Shown here piece after piece: positions 29,031 through 37,079 of a stretch of DNA of 37,079 nucleotides (its first letter is position 1; every line of letters begins with the position of its first letter). This DNA comes from Candidatus Flexifilum affinis. GTDB lineage: Bacteria > Chloroflexota > Anaerolineae > Aggregatilineales > Phototrophicaceae. The notes beneath the pieces are model-generated. The model worked only from the letters and a program-made list of their open reading frames with translations, was not told the origin of the DNA and did no database searches. The stretch lies in contig JADJPJ010000059.1 in the NCBI GenBank assembly GCA_016713325.1, positions 1 through 37,079 on the forward strand, given 5' to 3'. The position numbers and the translations under genes are program-made.

Positions 29031-31031
29031 GCGCCCGGCTTCGAGCTTCCCTGATTTGCAGTACCTCTGAACCTACTCTGGAAGGTTTGCTGGCGCGCTG
29101 CACGGCGCTGGCGATCACCCGCATGCGGCCCGATGATGCGAGCCTGCTGAACGGTTGGGTGCACCAGGCCGCCGCCGAGTTCGACCTGATCATGGTCGCC
29201 TGCCCGGTTGTCGAGGTCAGCCGACCGCTGTGGGACAAGCTGGTCCACTCGCGGGTGCCGGTCATCGCCCTGTGCCGCGAAGAGGCGGTGGGCCAGCTCG
29301 CGGTTGAAACGGGAGCGACGGAGTATCTGGAGTGGGATCTGCTCACGCCGCACGCTTTGGAGCGCTTCGCTGCCCTGATCGTGGCTGCACGATCGAGGCG
29401 ATCTGAAACCGACCCGTCGTCCCTTCAGGAAAACACCCTGGCGCTCTCGACGGCGGTGGAACAAAGCCCGGTGTCGATCGTCATCACCGACTCCGACGGC
29501 CGCATCGAATACGTCAATCCCAAATTCACGCGGCTGACCGGCTACACCTTTTCCGATGTCGCCGGGCACAACCCGCGCCTCTTGAAATCCGGCCACACCA
29601 CGCCGGCCGAGTATGCGGCGCTTTGGGCGAGCATCAAGTCGGGCCGCGAGTGGCGTGGTGAATTCCTAAATCGCAAGAAGAGCGGTGAACTGTACTGGGA
29701 AGAAGCGTCGATCTCGCCGGTGCGGGACAGCGCCAACCGGATCACGCACTTTGTCGCCGTCAAGGAAGACATCACTGCCCGGAAGTACAGCGAAGCCCAG
29801 GTCGCGCGGCTGAACGAGCAGCTTGAGGCCAACGTGCGCGAGCGGACGGCCCAGCTCCAGACCATGCACCAGCGCATCGCGGCGGTCAGCGGAAGCACGA
29901 GCGACGCGATCGTGATGATCGACCAGAACGACCGGATCGAGATCTCCAACCCGGCCTTTGCCCGAACCTTCCAGTATGCAGCCGAGGAAATCCGCGGCGC
30001 GTCTCTGCATGTCCTGGTCGAGTCGGATCAGCACGCCGTATTCACCCGCGCGCTTCAGCTCACCCGCGCCAGCGGACAGGGGGGTCATGCTGAGGTTCGC
30101 GCCTGCCGCAAGGATGGCACCATCTTCGATGCGAGCTGCGCTTTCGGCAACGTCGTCGAGAACGGCTATATCGTGTGCAGCATGCGCGATATCACGCCGC
30201 TGAAAGAGAGTGAGCGTCTGAAGGACCGTTTTGTCTCGATGGTCAACCATGAACTGCGCACACCGCTGACGGCGATTATGCTAAGCGCCGACACTCTGCT
30301 GACCTATAGCGACCGCATGGACGAAGAGAAGCGCCACGGCAAGCTGCTGCAAATTCGCGACCAAGGCACGGATCATGACCGAGCTGATCGAGAGCGTGCT
30401 GGACCTGCGCCGCCTGGCCGACCAGCGCACCGAGCAGGCCTTCGCCTCCATCGACGTGTGCGCGCTGGCCCAGCAGGCCGTCGCCGACATGCAGAGCGCC
30501 TATACCGATAAGCACCAGGAAGTCACCGTGGACTGCCTCCCCGACGAGGACTGCTTTGTTCCGCTTAGCGTCTCCGACATGAAGCAGATCTTGCGCAATT
30601 TGATCGGCAACGCCATCAAGTACACGCCGGAAAACGGGAAGATTGTGGTGCGGGCCGGAACGATCAGTGTTCCCGTCGTCCCTGTGACCGCGCCCGTCCT
30701 GACCGGTGATGCTCTGCCCACCGATGCCCTACGCGGCATCGTCGACATGGAGTCGGCTGCGGCGGCGCTGCCGGAAAGCCTGGAACCGGGCGATTACTTC
30801 GTGGCGCAGGTCGAAGACGACGGTCCCGGCATCCCGCCGGACAACATCGCCCATCTCTTCGACCGCTTCTACCGCGGCTGGGCCGAAACCAGTCACATTC
30901 CCGGAACCGGGTTGGGGCTGGCGCTGGTCAAGGAGATCCTGGATCACTGCGGCGGCGGGATCGTCGTCGACAGTGAGATCGGACAGGGCAGCCGCTTTAC
31001 GTTCTATATCCCCGAGGGTAAGACGGCCTGA
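29027..31031 (+). pseudogene. Hybrid-like PAS-PAS histidine kinase, one frameshift
   Basis: Joined across one frame change this is a kinase of about 667 residues. Order: a receiver-like N-terminus without a clear phosphoacceptor (about 5-122, with LIMVACPVVEV and VPVIALCREEAVGQLAVETG), PAS 1 with its PAC motif (138-255: IVITDSDGRIEYVNPKFTRL, FVAVKEDIT), a coiled coil, PAS 2 (285-390), HisKA with His408 in FVSMVNHELRTPLTAIM, and HATPase with NLIGNAIKYTPENGKI, DDGPGIP and GTGLGLALVKEI. Between N- and G1-boxes an unusual Val/Pro/Ala-rich insert occurs. The frame changes at 30363-30366: removing one G from CCAAGGCACGG restores QARIMTELIESVLDL. That suggests a sequencing error in an intact gene. 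It ends at an intrinsic terminator. Confidence 0.85.
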
Positions 31032-31058
31032 GCGCTGTCAGCGCCTCTTGCCCGTTAC

Positions 31059-31102
31059 GCGCCGCCGGCTGCCTCTCTCCAGGCAGCCGGCGGCGCTTTT
31101 TT
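31059..31102 (+). terminator. Strong intrinsic terminator of the PAS kinase gene
   Basis: GCGCCGCCGGCTGCCT (31059-31074) pairs perfectly over 16 bases with 31081-31096 around the loop CTCTCC, followed by six T. It lies 27 bases after the kinase stop. A half copy of the palindromic repeat (AACCTCACCCCCAACCCC, about 31143-31160) lies between it and the convergent YwiC-like gene. Confidence 0.92.
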
Positions 31103-31181
31103 ATGGAATGAGTGATGAGGGGAAAGAAATGAGAGATGAGGAAACCTCACCCCCAACCCCTCTCCATGCTGGCGAGGAGCT

Positions 31182-31988
31182 TCACACGGCGAGGCCGATC
31201 AGCAGGGCGTACAGGGCGCCGTAGGCCACCTCGCGGAAGCCGATGACTTTGGCGGGCACGGGCTTATGCCGGCGGGACAGGCCAAGCGCCGCCCGAACCA
31301 GCAGGAGGGCCGACCCGATCAGCGGCAGCGGGGAGAGGCCGGCCGCCCAGACGGCGATCAGCACGCCGACCAGCGCGACGGCATGGGCCGCATTCGAGGG
31401 TCGCGGATCGACCGGCTGGCCTTTGCTCAGCCGCAGGCGGGCGCGCACGTAGAGGATTGACGGGATGATGCGTGCCGCCAGCAGCGCCCAGATCAGCGCG
31501 GCCTGGAGGGGAGAGCCCCCGGCGACCAGGACGAGCATCGCGCCCAGGCCGGCGAAGGCCAGCGCCCCGGCGATCTCGGCGGCGGCGGTCCGACCTTCAT
31601 TGCGGATATCGCCCCAGAACTGGACGGCGGCGAGCGGGACGGCGATCAGGAAGGGCGGCCAGAAGGCGTATTCGGCGGCGAAATGTGCGGCCAGAAAGGC
31701 GATGGCCGCGACGGCGCCATAGGCCAGAGCGACGCGCTCGGCCAGGGCGGTGCGGGCAAAGCGGCGCCCGCGCAGGCGATCCTTCAAGGCGGTTTTGAGC
31801 GGCTGGTGCAGGAGGAAGACGAAGAAGGCGCTGAGGCTCAGGAAGAGGCCGGCCCAGGAAGGCGCAAGGATGAGCCCGGCGAGCATCGGCTCGAAGAGGA
31901 ACCCCCAGCCGCCGTGCTGGGCGGGGAGCGCGACCGATTTCATGCTGACCCCGCCACGCTGGCGAGGTGCTTCGGCAATACTGCTCAC
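31182..31988 (-). CDS. YwiC-like multi-pass membrane protein
   Basis: A 268-residue protein with about eight hydrophobic segments. The start of the conserved region, LPAQHGGWGFLFEPMLAGL (about 22-40), and the later ARIIPSILYVRARLRLSKG are marks of the YwiC-like family, polytopic proteins of unknown function. A GTG at 31988, three bases after the stop of the small gene before it, is the longest start; ATG 31943, preceded by GGCGGGG, is a good alternative and would begin just before the conserved part. The two genes are probably one transcript. Confidence 0.78.
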   Translation of the reverse strand: MSSIAEAPRQRGGVSMKSVALPAQHGGWGFLFEPMLAGLILAPSWAGLFLSLSAFFVFLLHQPLKTALKDRLRGRRFARTALAERVALAYGAVAAIAFLAAHFAAEYAFWPPFLIAVPLAAVQFWGDIRNEGRTAAAEIAGALAFAGLGAMLVLVAGGSPLQAALIWALLAARIIPSILYVRARLRLSKGQPVDPRPSNAAHAVALVGVLIAVWAAGLSPLPLIGSALLLVRAALGLSRRHKPVPAKVIGFREVAYGALYALLIGLAV

Positions 31989-31991
31989 CGG

Positions 31992-32159
31992 CTAGAACCC
32001 GGCATTCATCACAGTGACGACGGGGTGCTGCGCGGCGCTCGACAGAACCATCAGGTAGATCAGGGCGGCGGCCGAAAGCCCCAGCGAGATCCAGGCGGTC
32101 TCTTCGTCGTTGAATGCACGACGGACGCGGTCGAGCGAACGCGGAAGATTAAGGTTCAT
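31992..32159 (-). CDS. Small single-segment membrane protein
   Basis: A 55-residue protein with a basic N-terminus (MNLNLPRSLDRVRRAF) and one membrane segment (TAWISLGLSAAALIYLMVLS). Function unknown. ATG 32159 has GAGAAG ten bases upstream. An extended -10 promoter lies about 40 bases upstream, and the YwiC-like gene starts three bases after the stop, so it is the first gene of a two-gene operon. Confidence 0.65.
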   Translation of the reverse strand: MNLNLPRSLDRVRRAFNDEETAWISLGLSAAALIYLMVLSSAAQHPVVTVMNAGF

Positions 32160-32197
32160 GGTTATTCTTCTCGCCATCTTGCCATTAGACTGCCTTC

Positions 32198-32206
32198 AGA
32201 ATAGCA
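32198..32206 (-). promoter_or_regulatory. Extended -10 promoter of the small membrane protein-ywiC operon
   Basis: TGCTATTCT on the minus strand, about 39 bases before the ATG at 32159. It resembles the TGCTATAAT of the mntA promoter, including the preceding CCCATGC/CCATGC. Confidence 0.45.
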
Positions 32207-32263
32207 TGGGGTGCAGCAGTGCCCATGCGATAAATGTCATCCAGTCACGAGGTCAAATGACAT

Positions 32264-33331
32264 ATGTTCCGAATGGCTCGTTTTCTGCCCATTTTCGCGC
32301 TCTTCTTCGCGTTCTCCCTCCCCGTTCAGGCACAATCCACGGCCATCGAGTCGGTCTGCCTGATCACCGATATCGGCAAGGTCAACGATGGCACCTTCAA
32401 CCAGTTCGCCTATGAAGGGATGGTGCGCGCCGCCGAGGACTTCGACCTGACCTCGACCTTCATCGAGACGCAGGCGCTGACCGACTACGCGACCAACATC
32501 AACATCTGCGTGGAAGAGGGCTACGACCTGGTCATCACCGTCGGCTGGCGGCTGACGGATGCCACCTACGAGGCCGCCGCCGCCAACCCGGAGTTGGTTT
32601 TCGTCGGCGTCGATGCCTTCTTCGTCGACCCGCTGCCGAATCTGGTCGGCATCCAGGCCCGCGAGGACCAGGCCGGCTTCATCGTCGGGACGATGGCCGC
32701 ACTCATGACCGAAAGCGGCACAGTCGGCGGCATCTATGGTATCGCCGAGCCGCCGGTGATGCGCTTCCGCAACGGCTATGAGCAGGGCGTGCGCTATGTC
32801 GATCCCCTGGTGCAGGTGCTGGGCGTCTACATCGACGACTACGTCGCGCCGGATCGCGGGGCGGCGGCGGCCGAGCAGTTCATCGGCGAAGGCGCGGACG
32901 TCATCTTTGGCGCGGGCGGCGAGACCGGCTCCGGCGGCATTCTGCGGGCGGCGCAGATGGACGCGAAGGTGATCGGCGTCGATCAGGACGAGTACAACAC
33001 CACTTTCGGCAGCGGCGACACCCCCGGCGCGGAGAATCTGATCAGCAGCGCGCTCAAGCGGGTGGACAACGGCGTGTATCTGATGATCGAGGCGGCGGTG
33101 AACGGCGAACCCTTCCCGGCGGACAGCATCTTCACGCTGACAGTGGAGAACGGCGGCATCGACTTCGCCCCGCCGCACGACGCCGAGGTGCCAGAAGACG
33201 TGACGGAGTACGTTCGCACCATCATGGACGGCCTGCGCGACGGCAGCATCGAGACCGGCGTGGACCCGATCAGCGGGGAGCTGCTGGCCGTGGTTCAGGG
33301 GCCGGCAGAGACGCCGGAAGCGGGGGGATAA
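32264..33331 (+). CDS. BMP-family (PnrA-like) ABC transporter substrate-binding protein
   Basis: A 355-residue exported binding protein. The signal peptide (ARFLPIFALFFAFSLPVQAQ) lacks a lipobox Cys. The family motif VCLITDIGKVNDGTFNQFAY (31-50) is the classic BMP/PnrA start. DLVITVGWRLTDATYEAA, NLVGIQAREDQAGFIVGTMA and VIFGAGGETGSGGI follow in the usual order. Characterised relatives bind purine nucleosides for ABC import. No permease or ATPase genes are adjacent, so its transporter must be elsewhere. GAGGTC about eight bases before the ATG is the likely ribosome binding site. It diverges from the small membrane protein gene; ATGTCAT and ATGACAT form an inverted repeat in its leader (32234-32263). 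Confidence 0.9.
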   Translation: MFRMARFLPIFALFFAFSLPVQAQSTAIESVCLITDIGKVNDGTFNQFAYEGMVRAAEDFDLTSTFIETQALTDYATNINICVEEGYDLVITVGWRLTDATYEAAAANPELVFVGVDAFFVDPLPNLVGIQAREDQAGFIVGTMAALMTESGTVGGIYGIAEPPVMRFRNGYEQGVRYVDPLVQVLGVYIDDYVAPDRGAAAAEQFIGEGADVIFGAGGETGSGGILRAAQMDAKVIGVDQDEYNTTFGSGDTPGAENLISSALKRVDNGVYLMIEAAVNGEPFPADSIFTLTVENGGIDFAPPHDAEVPEDVTEYVRTIMDGLRDGSIETGVDPISGELLAVVQGPAETPEAGG

Positions 33332-33379
33332 GCGAGAATCGAAGGGATGAGGGGCGAAAAACCCCTCTGGCGTCACCTG

Positions 33380-33445
33380 CTGGGGCATCACTTCCCGTGA
33401 TGCCCCAGACTGCGGCGGTCCATCCCCACACACAGGACCGCCGCA
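33380..33445. terminator. Two consecutive perfect hairpins after the BMP-family gene
   Basis: First hairpin: CTGGGGCATCAC (33380-33391) and GTGATGCCCCAG (33397-33408), a 12-bp stem with a five-base loop. Second: TGCGGCGGTCC (33411-33421) and GGACCGCCGCA (33435-33445), an 11-bp stem with a 13-base loop. No T run follows either. They may end or protect the upstream transcript. The second half of the gap to 33536 has no gene. Confidence 0.5.
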
Positions 33446-33536
33446 TATCCAATGACATCCATGCCGTTGCCTTGTCATGCGGCTTGGATCATAATTAAGC
33501 TCACTGACCACGCGCCCCAGGGCTCAGCCGATTGTC

Positions 33537-34004
33537 ATGCCTGCTCTCCGCGATATGCGCGAATCCGATTGCCTGCCCCTGGCCGAGTGGATGGTCACCG
33601 TCCCACTGTGGCAGCGCTACGGTCTGACGGTCGAAGGCGCGATCGGGCAGTTCCAGGCCGGCCTGGCGCGCGGCGATGCCCTGATCGCGGCGGAGGATGA
33701 GGCGGGGGTCCCGGTTGGCTTCGCCTGGATGATGCCGAAAGGCGCCTTCGGACGCAGCCCGTACCTGCGGCTGATCGGCGTGCGGCCGGACGTGGCCGAT
33801 CAGGGGGTCGGGGCGCTGCTTCTGGAGGCGGTCGAGGCGCGGGCCTGGGCCATCTCGGACGTGTTCTTCCTGCTCGTCTCGGACTTCAACGACCGGGCGC
33901 AGCGCTTCTACGAGCGGCAGGGCTATACACGCGTCGGCGCGCTGCCGGATTACGTCATGCCGGGCATCGCCGAGCTGATCTACTGGAAGCACCGAGCGGG
34001 CTGA
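33537..34004 (+). CDS. GNAT-family N-acetyltransferase
   Basis: A 155-residue acetyltransferase. The acetyl-CoA binding core is YLRLIGVRPDVADQGVGALL, with the V-x-P-x-x-x-x-x-G-x-G pattern, followed by VFFLLVSDFNDRAQRFYERQ and GYTRVGALPDYVM, the normal GNAT end. The acceptor is unknown; small-molecule or protein amines are both possible. The ATG at 33537 starts at the first conserved strand. Its ribosome binding site is weak, and M7 is an alternative. Confidence 0.88.
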   Translation: MPALRDMRESDCLPLAEWMVTVPLWQRYGLTVEGAIGQFQAGLARGDALIAAEDEAGVPVGFAWMMPKGAFGRSPYLRLIGVRPDVADQGVGALLLEAVEARAWAISDVFFLLVSDFNDRAQRFYERQGYTRVGALPDYVMPGIAELIYWKHRAG

Positions 34005-34032
34005 TGCACGTTGATCGAACAACGCGCCAATC

Positions 34033-34100
34033 GTAGGGACGCGCAAGGCAAGCTTCGCTTGCACCGCGTCCGGACAGCAAAAATGCTGTCCCTACGAATG
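34033..34100. repeat. Palindromic repeat CGTAGGGACG / GTCCCTACG
   Basis: CGTAGGGACGCG at the left end and CTGTCCCTACG at the right end pair at their outer bases. Inside are CAAGCTTCGCTTG and GGACAGCAAAAATGCTGTCC hairpins. It lies in the 162-base gap before the oligopeptide-binding gene and belongs to the same set as 2794-2824, 10036-10063 and 21162-21222. Confidence 0.65.
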
Positions 34101-34166
34101 CCGTTGAAATTTGGCGCCGGTCATCAACCCGATTGTGCGAGATTCTACTACCAAGGAGTTGTTACG

Positions 34167-35678
34167 ATGTCTCGATCGATACGCTTGTTGTTTTTGCTTC
34201 TCGTCGTCGTGCTGGTTTCCGGCACGGCGCTGGCGCAGACCAGCGGCAACACGCTGATCATGGCCCGCGCGGCCGATACCACCGGCCTGGACCCGCATAC
34301 GCAGACGGCCTTCGCCTCGCTGCGCCTGCTCGAACTGGTTTACGAGCCGCTGGTCGTGCTCGATGCCGACCTGAACATCGTCCCGGCGCTGGCCGAGTCG
34401 TGGGTGTTCTCCGACGACGCCATGACCCTGACCATGACTCTGCGCCAGGGCGTCACCTTCCATGACGGCAGCGACATGACCGCCGCCGACGTGGTTGCCA
34501 GCTTCAACCGCATCCTGGACGAGGCGACCGCCGCCGCCGCCCGCGCCAACTACCTGAGCATCGAGTCGATGGACACGCCCGACGACTATACCGTCGTCTT
34601 CAACCTGTCCACCGCTGACGTGCCGCTGCTGGCCGCCATGGCGTCGGTCAACGCCTCGATCGTCTCCTCCGAGGCCATCGAAGCCGGCGATTTCTCTTCG
34701 ACCGCCGTTGGCACCGGCCCGTTCGTCCTGGACGAGTGGGTTCCTGAAGAGGTCACCCGCCTGAGCGCCAACGCCAACTGGTGGGGCGAAGGCCCGTTTG
34801 TCGATGGTGTCGAGATGCGCGTCATCCCCGACGAAGCCTCGATCCTGGCCGCCCTGCGCGCCGGTGAGATCGACTTCGCGCTGCTGAACGACCCGCTGGT
34901 TGCCACCCTGCTGCGCGGCGACGACTCGATCGTGCTCAACGCCGTCCCGGCCCTGGCCTACCACGTGCTGCAACTCAACCCGTCCCGCGAGCCGATGAAC
35001 ATCCTCGAAGTGCGCCAGGCCATGTCCTGCGCCATCGACCGGCAGGAAGTGCTGGACACGGCGTCGCTGGGCGAAGGCTCGGTGACCGGCCCGCTGACCA
35101 TTCCGGCCTACCATGTCGATCCGTCGACCTTCTTCTGCTACGAAAAGGACCTGGCCAGAGCGCAGGAACTGATGGCGGCCTCGGGCGTGGAGCCCTTCAC
35201 CATCAAGGCCATCGTCGCCAATGCCGAGCCGCCGACCGCCCTGAGCGAGGCGCAGAGCATCCAGGCGCAGTTGGCCGAGATCGGCATCACGCTGGAGATC
35301 GAGCCGCTGGAACTGAGCGTCTACGTCGATCGCTGGCTGGCCGGTGACTTCGACACCGCCGTCGCGCTTAACGGCGGCCGCCCGGATCCGTTCACCATGT
35401 ACGCCCGCTACTGGACCAGCGCCGGCAACCTCCAGGTTGTCACCAACTACATCGACGAGACCCTGGATTCGCTGATGGCCGCCGGCCGTGCCGAACCGGA
35501 CTTTGAAGCGCGTCTGGACATCTTCACCCAGTTCCAGCAGCACCTGACGGAAGTTTCGCCGTGGCTCTGGCTGTACAACGGTTACGAGTACACTGCCCAG
35601 CAGCCGTATGTCACGGGCTTCACGCCGAACCCGAACGACTCGCTGTATTCGTTCGCGATGGTGAAGCTGGAGCGGTAG
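34167..35678 (+). CDS. Oligopeptide/dipeptide ABC transporter binding protein (family 5)
   Basis: A 503-residue exported solute-binding protein. The signal peptide (LLFLLLVVVLVSGTALAQ) has no lipobox. The family-5 signature is present: TGLDPHTQTAF, then ALAESWVFSDDAMTLTMTLR, FHDGSDMTAADVVASFNRI, VGTGPFVLDEW and QAMSCAIDRQEVLD. It should bind peptides or other small polar solutes outside the membrane. AAGGAG lies ten bases before the ATG at 34167, so the longer open frame from 34011 is rejected. The permease of the same importer starts 504 bases downstream. Confidence 0.92.
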   Translation: MSRSIRLLFLLLVVVLVSGTALAQTSGNTLIMARAADTTGLDPHTQTAFASLRLLELVYEPLVVLDADLNIVPALAESWVFSDDAMTLTMTLRQGVTFHDGSDMTAADVVASFNRILDEATAAAARANYLSIESMDTPDDYTVVFNLSTADVPLLAAMASVNASIVSSEAIEAGDFSSTAVGTGPFVLDEWVPEEVTRLSANANWWGEGPFVDGVEMRVIPDEASILAALRAGEIDFALLNDPLVATLLRGDDSIVLNAVPALAYHVLQLNPSREPMNILEVRQAMSCAIDRQEVLDTASLGEGSVTGPLTIPAYHVDPSTFFCYEKDLARAQELMAASGVEPFTIKAIVANAEPPTALSEAQSIQAQLAEIGITLEIEPLELSVYVDRWLAGDFDTAVALNGGRPDPFTMYARYWTSAGNLQVVTNYIDETLDSLMAAGRAEPDFEARLDIFTQFQQHLTEVSPWLWLYNGYEYTAQQPYVTGFTPNPNDSLYSFAMVKLER

Positions 35679-35684
35679 GGTAAT

Positions 35685-35735
35685 AACCCCTCACCCCCCC
35701 TGACCCCCTCTCCCACGCAAGCGGGGAGAGGGGGA
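35685..35735. repeat. Left part of a palindromic intergenic repeat
   Basis: AACCCCTCACCCCCCC followed by an inner stem CCCCCTCTCCC / GGGGAGAGGGGG. The expected right outer arm GGGGGGTGAGG is not here but about 300 bases away, at 36031-36042. The space between is filled by other repeats. Confidence 0.65.
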
Positions 35736-35812
35736 ACCGGTGGCGGGAGCATGGAAGGTGCGTAGGGACATGACAGGCCAGTCCCATATGCACCAAGATA
35801 AGGGTTGCGGGG

Positions 35813-35957
35813 CCGCCGAGGGCTAAAGCGCCTCGGCTACCTACCGACAAGCCCACTGAAGGGGCTTCCCCGACGCCTGCGTTCTTGGTCCCTTTAGTGG
35901 ACCTGTCTTTTCGGGTAGCCGGGTGTTTTAACACCCGGCGGACGACGCGACAACCGC
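35813..35957. repeat. Cluster of short palindromes, CCGAGGGCTAAAGCGCCTCGG type
   Basis: Consecutive stems: GCCGAGGGC/GCGCCTCGGC around TAAA, AAGCCC/GGGCTT around ACTGAAG, GGTCC/GGACC around CTTTAGT (35888-35903), and GCCGGGTGTT/AACACCCGGC (35918-35939). Similar to 26698-26806. With the flanking repeats at 35685, 36031 and 36058 it accounts for most of the 504-base gap 35679-36182; no gene is seen there. Confidence 0.65.
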
Positions 35958-36057
35958 CATTCTGATGGCGTCGATCTGTCTCTAACCTGGTACGCATGGG
36001 ATGAGGCCTGCCCCTATCGGCTCATGGGCCGGGGGGTGAGGTAAGGTAAATCGCCAC

Positions 36058-36082
36058 GGACGAGGCAGGCCTCGTCCCTACG
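36058..36082. repeat. Short palindromic repeat, GGACGAGGC/GCCTCGTCC type
   Basis: GGACGAGGCAGGCCTCGTCC followed by CTACGG. Second copy of the unit at 2794-2824. The stretch from here to the permease start at 36183 shows no other structure. Confidence 0.6.
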
Positions 36083-36182
36083 GCCGGGTTGCAGGGAATA
36101 GGTGCATTGTCCACCCGGACCTGCCTGTCGGCCTCCATAAATGCGGGTTCTGTTGCTTCGATTGTCATTCTGAAAGACCGCC

Positions 36183-37079
36183 GTGCGTCGTTATCTGCTT
36201 CAACGCCTGTTCGCCTTCCTGCCCATCCTGATCGGGGTGTCGCTGCTGGTGTTCACCGCCATCCGGCTGATCCCCGGCGACGTCATCACCGCCACGCTGG
36301 GCACTGAAGCCGGCATGCTCAGCGAGGCGCAGCGCGAGTCGCTGCGCAGCTACTACGGGCTCGACCGGCCCGTGGTGGAACAATACACCCGCTGGATGGC
36401 CGGCGCCGTCACCGGCGACCTGGGCCTGTCCACCCGCTTCGGCAAGCCGGTCACCGAGCTGATCGGCGAGCGCTTCCCGGTCACCCTGCAACTGGCGCTG
36501 ATGGCCGTGACGCTGGCGCTGCTGGTCGGCGTGCCGCTGGGCATCCTGGCCGCCGTCCGCCACAACACGATTTTCGACCTGCTGGTGCGGCTGCTGGCGC
36601 TGGCCGGGCTGGTCATGCCTGGTTTCCTGGTCGGCACGCTGATCATTTTCGTGCTCTCCTCCGTCTTTGGCGTGCTGCCAAATGCCGGCAACTTCGTGCG
36701 CTTCAACGAAGATCCCGGTAAGAACCTGAGCCAGATGATCTTCCCGGCCATCACGCTCGGGTTCGCGTTCTCGGCCTCGGTGATGCGCATGACCCGCTCC
36801 TCGATGCTGGAGGTGCTGGGCGACGACTATGTGCGCACCGCCCGCGGCAAGGGCTTGCAGGAGCGGCGCGTCGTCTCGCAGCACGCCCTGCGCAACGCCC
36901 TGATCCCGGTGGTCACCCTGGTCGGCGTGGAGATGGGCTATCTGCTGGGCGGCACGTTCATCATCGAGACGCTGTATTCGCTGCCCGGCCTGGGGCGGCT
37001 GGTCGTCAACGCCATCTCGCAGCGCGACTACGCGCTGGTGCAGGGGGCGACGCTGTTCATCGCCTCCGTCTTCGTGCTC
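36183..37079 (+). CDS. Oligopeptide ABC transporter permease (DppB/OppB type), truncated by the window end
   Basis: The first 299 residues of an inner-membrane permease; the frame is open to the right edge. It starts with the typical RRYLLQRLFAFLPILIGVSL, followed by IPGDVITATLG and YYGLDRPVVEQYTRWM, the DppB-like periplasmic loop. The ATPase-docking loop is RTARGKGLQERRVVSQHALR, then NALIPVVTLVG. The GTG at 36183 is chosen since the conserved start follows at once; GAAAG lies about eight bases upstream. It is the partner of the binding protein at 34167-35678, though separated by 504 bases of repeats. The second permease and ATPases probably lie beyond the window. Confidence 0.9.
   Translation, partial: MRRYLLQRLFAFLPILIGVSLLVFTAIRLIPGDVITATLGTEAGMLSEAQRESLRSYYGLDRPVVEQYTRWMAGAVTGDLGLSTRFGKPVTELIGERFPVTLQLALMAVTLALLVGVPLGILAAVRHNTIFDLLVRLLALAGLVMPGFLVGTLIIFVLSSVFGVLPNAGNFVRFNEDPGKNLSQMIFPAITLGFAFSASVMRMTRSSMLEVLGDDYVRTARGKGLQERRVVSQHALRNALIPVVTLVGVEMGYLLGGTFIIETLYSLPGLGRLVVNAISQRDYALVQGATLFIASVFVL

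Noticed and set aside
32237..33511. A 424-residue open frame opposite the BMP-family gene
   Set aside because: His/Arg/Asp-rich antisense pattern and overlap with a clear binding protein gene.

Overview
The window is a GC-rich chromosomal segment, most likely from a free-living, uncultured Chloroflexota bacterium of the Anaerolineae type. That assignment is inference. It rests on exported proteins that end their signal peptides in A-x-A/Q without a lipobox cysteine, a PTPTPT-type linker, a giant DUF4062-NACHT-WD40 protein, binding-protein-dependent sugar and peptide importers without local ATPases, and many G/C-rich palindromic intergenic repeats. No rRNA, tRNA, CRISPR array, phage or transposase gene was seen.

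Layout. Positions 1-2441 hold a gene tail, a frameshifted AraC-type regulator, a frameshifted and shortened DUF1761-like membrane protein and a frameshifted type I phosphodiesterase. Next come a calcineurin-type phosphodiesterase (2955-3770) and an alpha/beta hydrolase whose expected catalytic His is Gln (4052-5017). On the minus strand, 5133-9937 is a two-gene unit: a 1367-residue DUF4062-NACHT-WD40 STAND NTPase with a translationally coupled 234-residue protein of unknown function. A long-chain flavodoxin, dprA and an HTH regulator follow on the same strand (10080-12181).

Positions 12308-18683 form a carbohydrate locus: a LacI-family regulator with a 27-bp inverted-repeat operator beside its own promoter, an exported sugar-binding protein, two permeases and an exported clan GH-A glycoside hydrolase. 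No ATPase is encoded, so a shared MsmK-type ATPase elsewhere is likely. Positions 18730-19655 hold a small membrane protein divergent from a TetR regulator, with two matching operators; one overlaps the TetR start codon. An ankyrin protein, a small exported protein, a left-handed beta-helix acyltransferase and a 582-residue exported protein made of duplicated 36-residue repeats follow (19726-23731).

Two signalling loci come next. The first (23999-26677) is a GAF histidine kinase and two receiver-only response regulators. The second (28632-31031) is a degenerate receiver coupled to a PAS-PAS histidine kinase that also starts with a receiver-like segment; the kinase carries one frameshift and ends at a strong intrinsic terminator. 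Between them lie a VOC-fold protein and a HepT/MntA-like toxin-antitoxin pair with a twice-frameshifted HEPN gene. The right end has a YwiC-like membrane protein, a BMP-family binding protein, a GNAT acetyltransferase and the start of an oligopeptide ABC importer that runs off the window.

Frameshifts in well-conserved genes are frequent (about ten or more in the first 1.9 kb, two in hepT, one in the kinase), several in G or C runs. Base-calling error is therefore a serious alternative to true gene decay.
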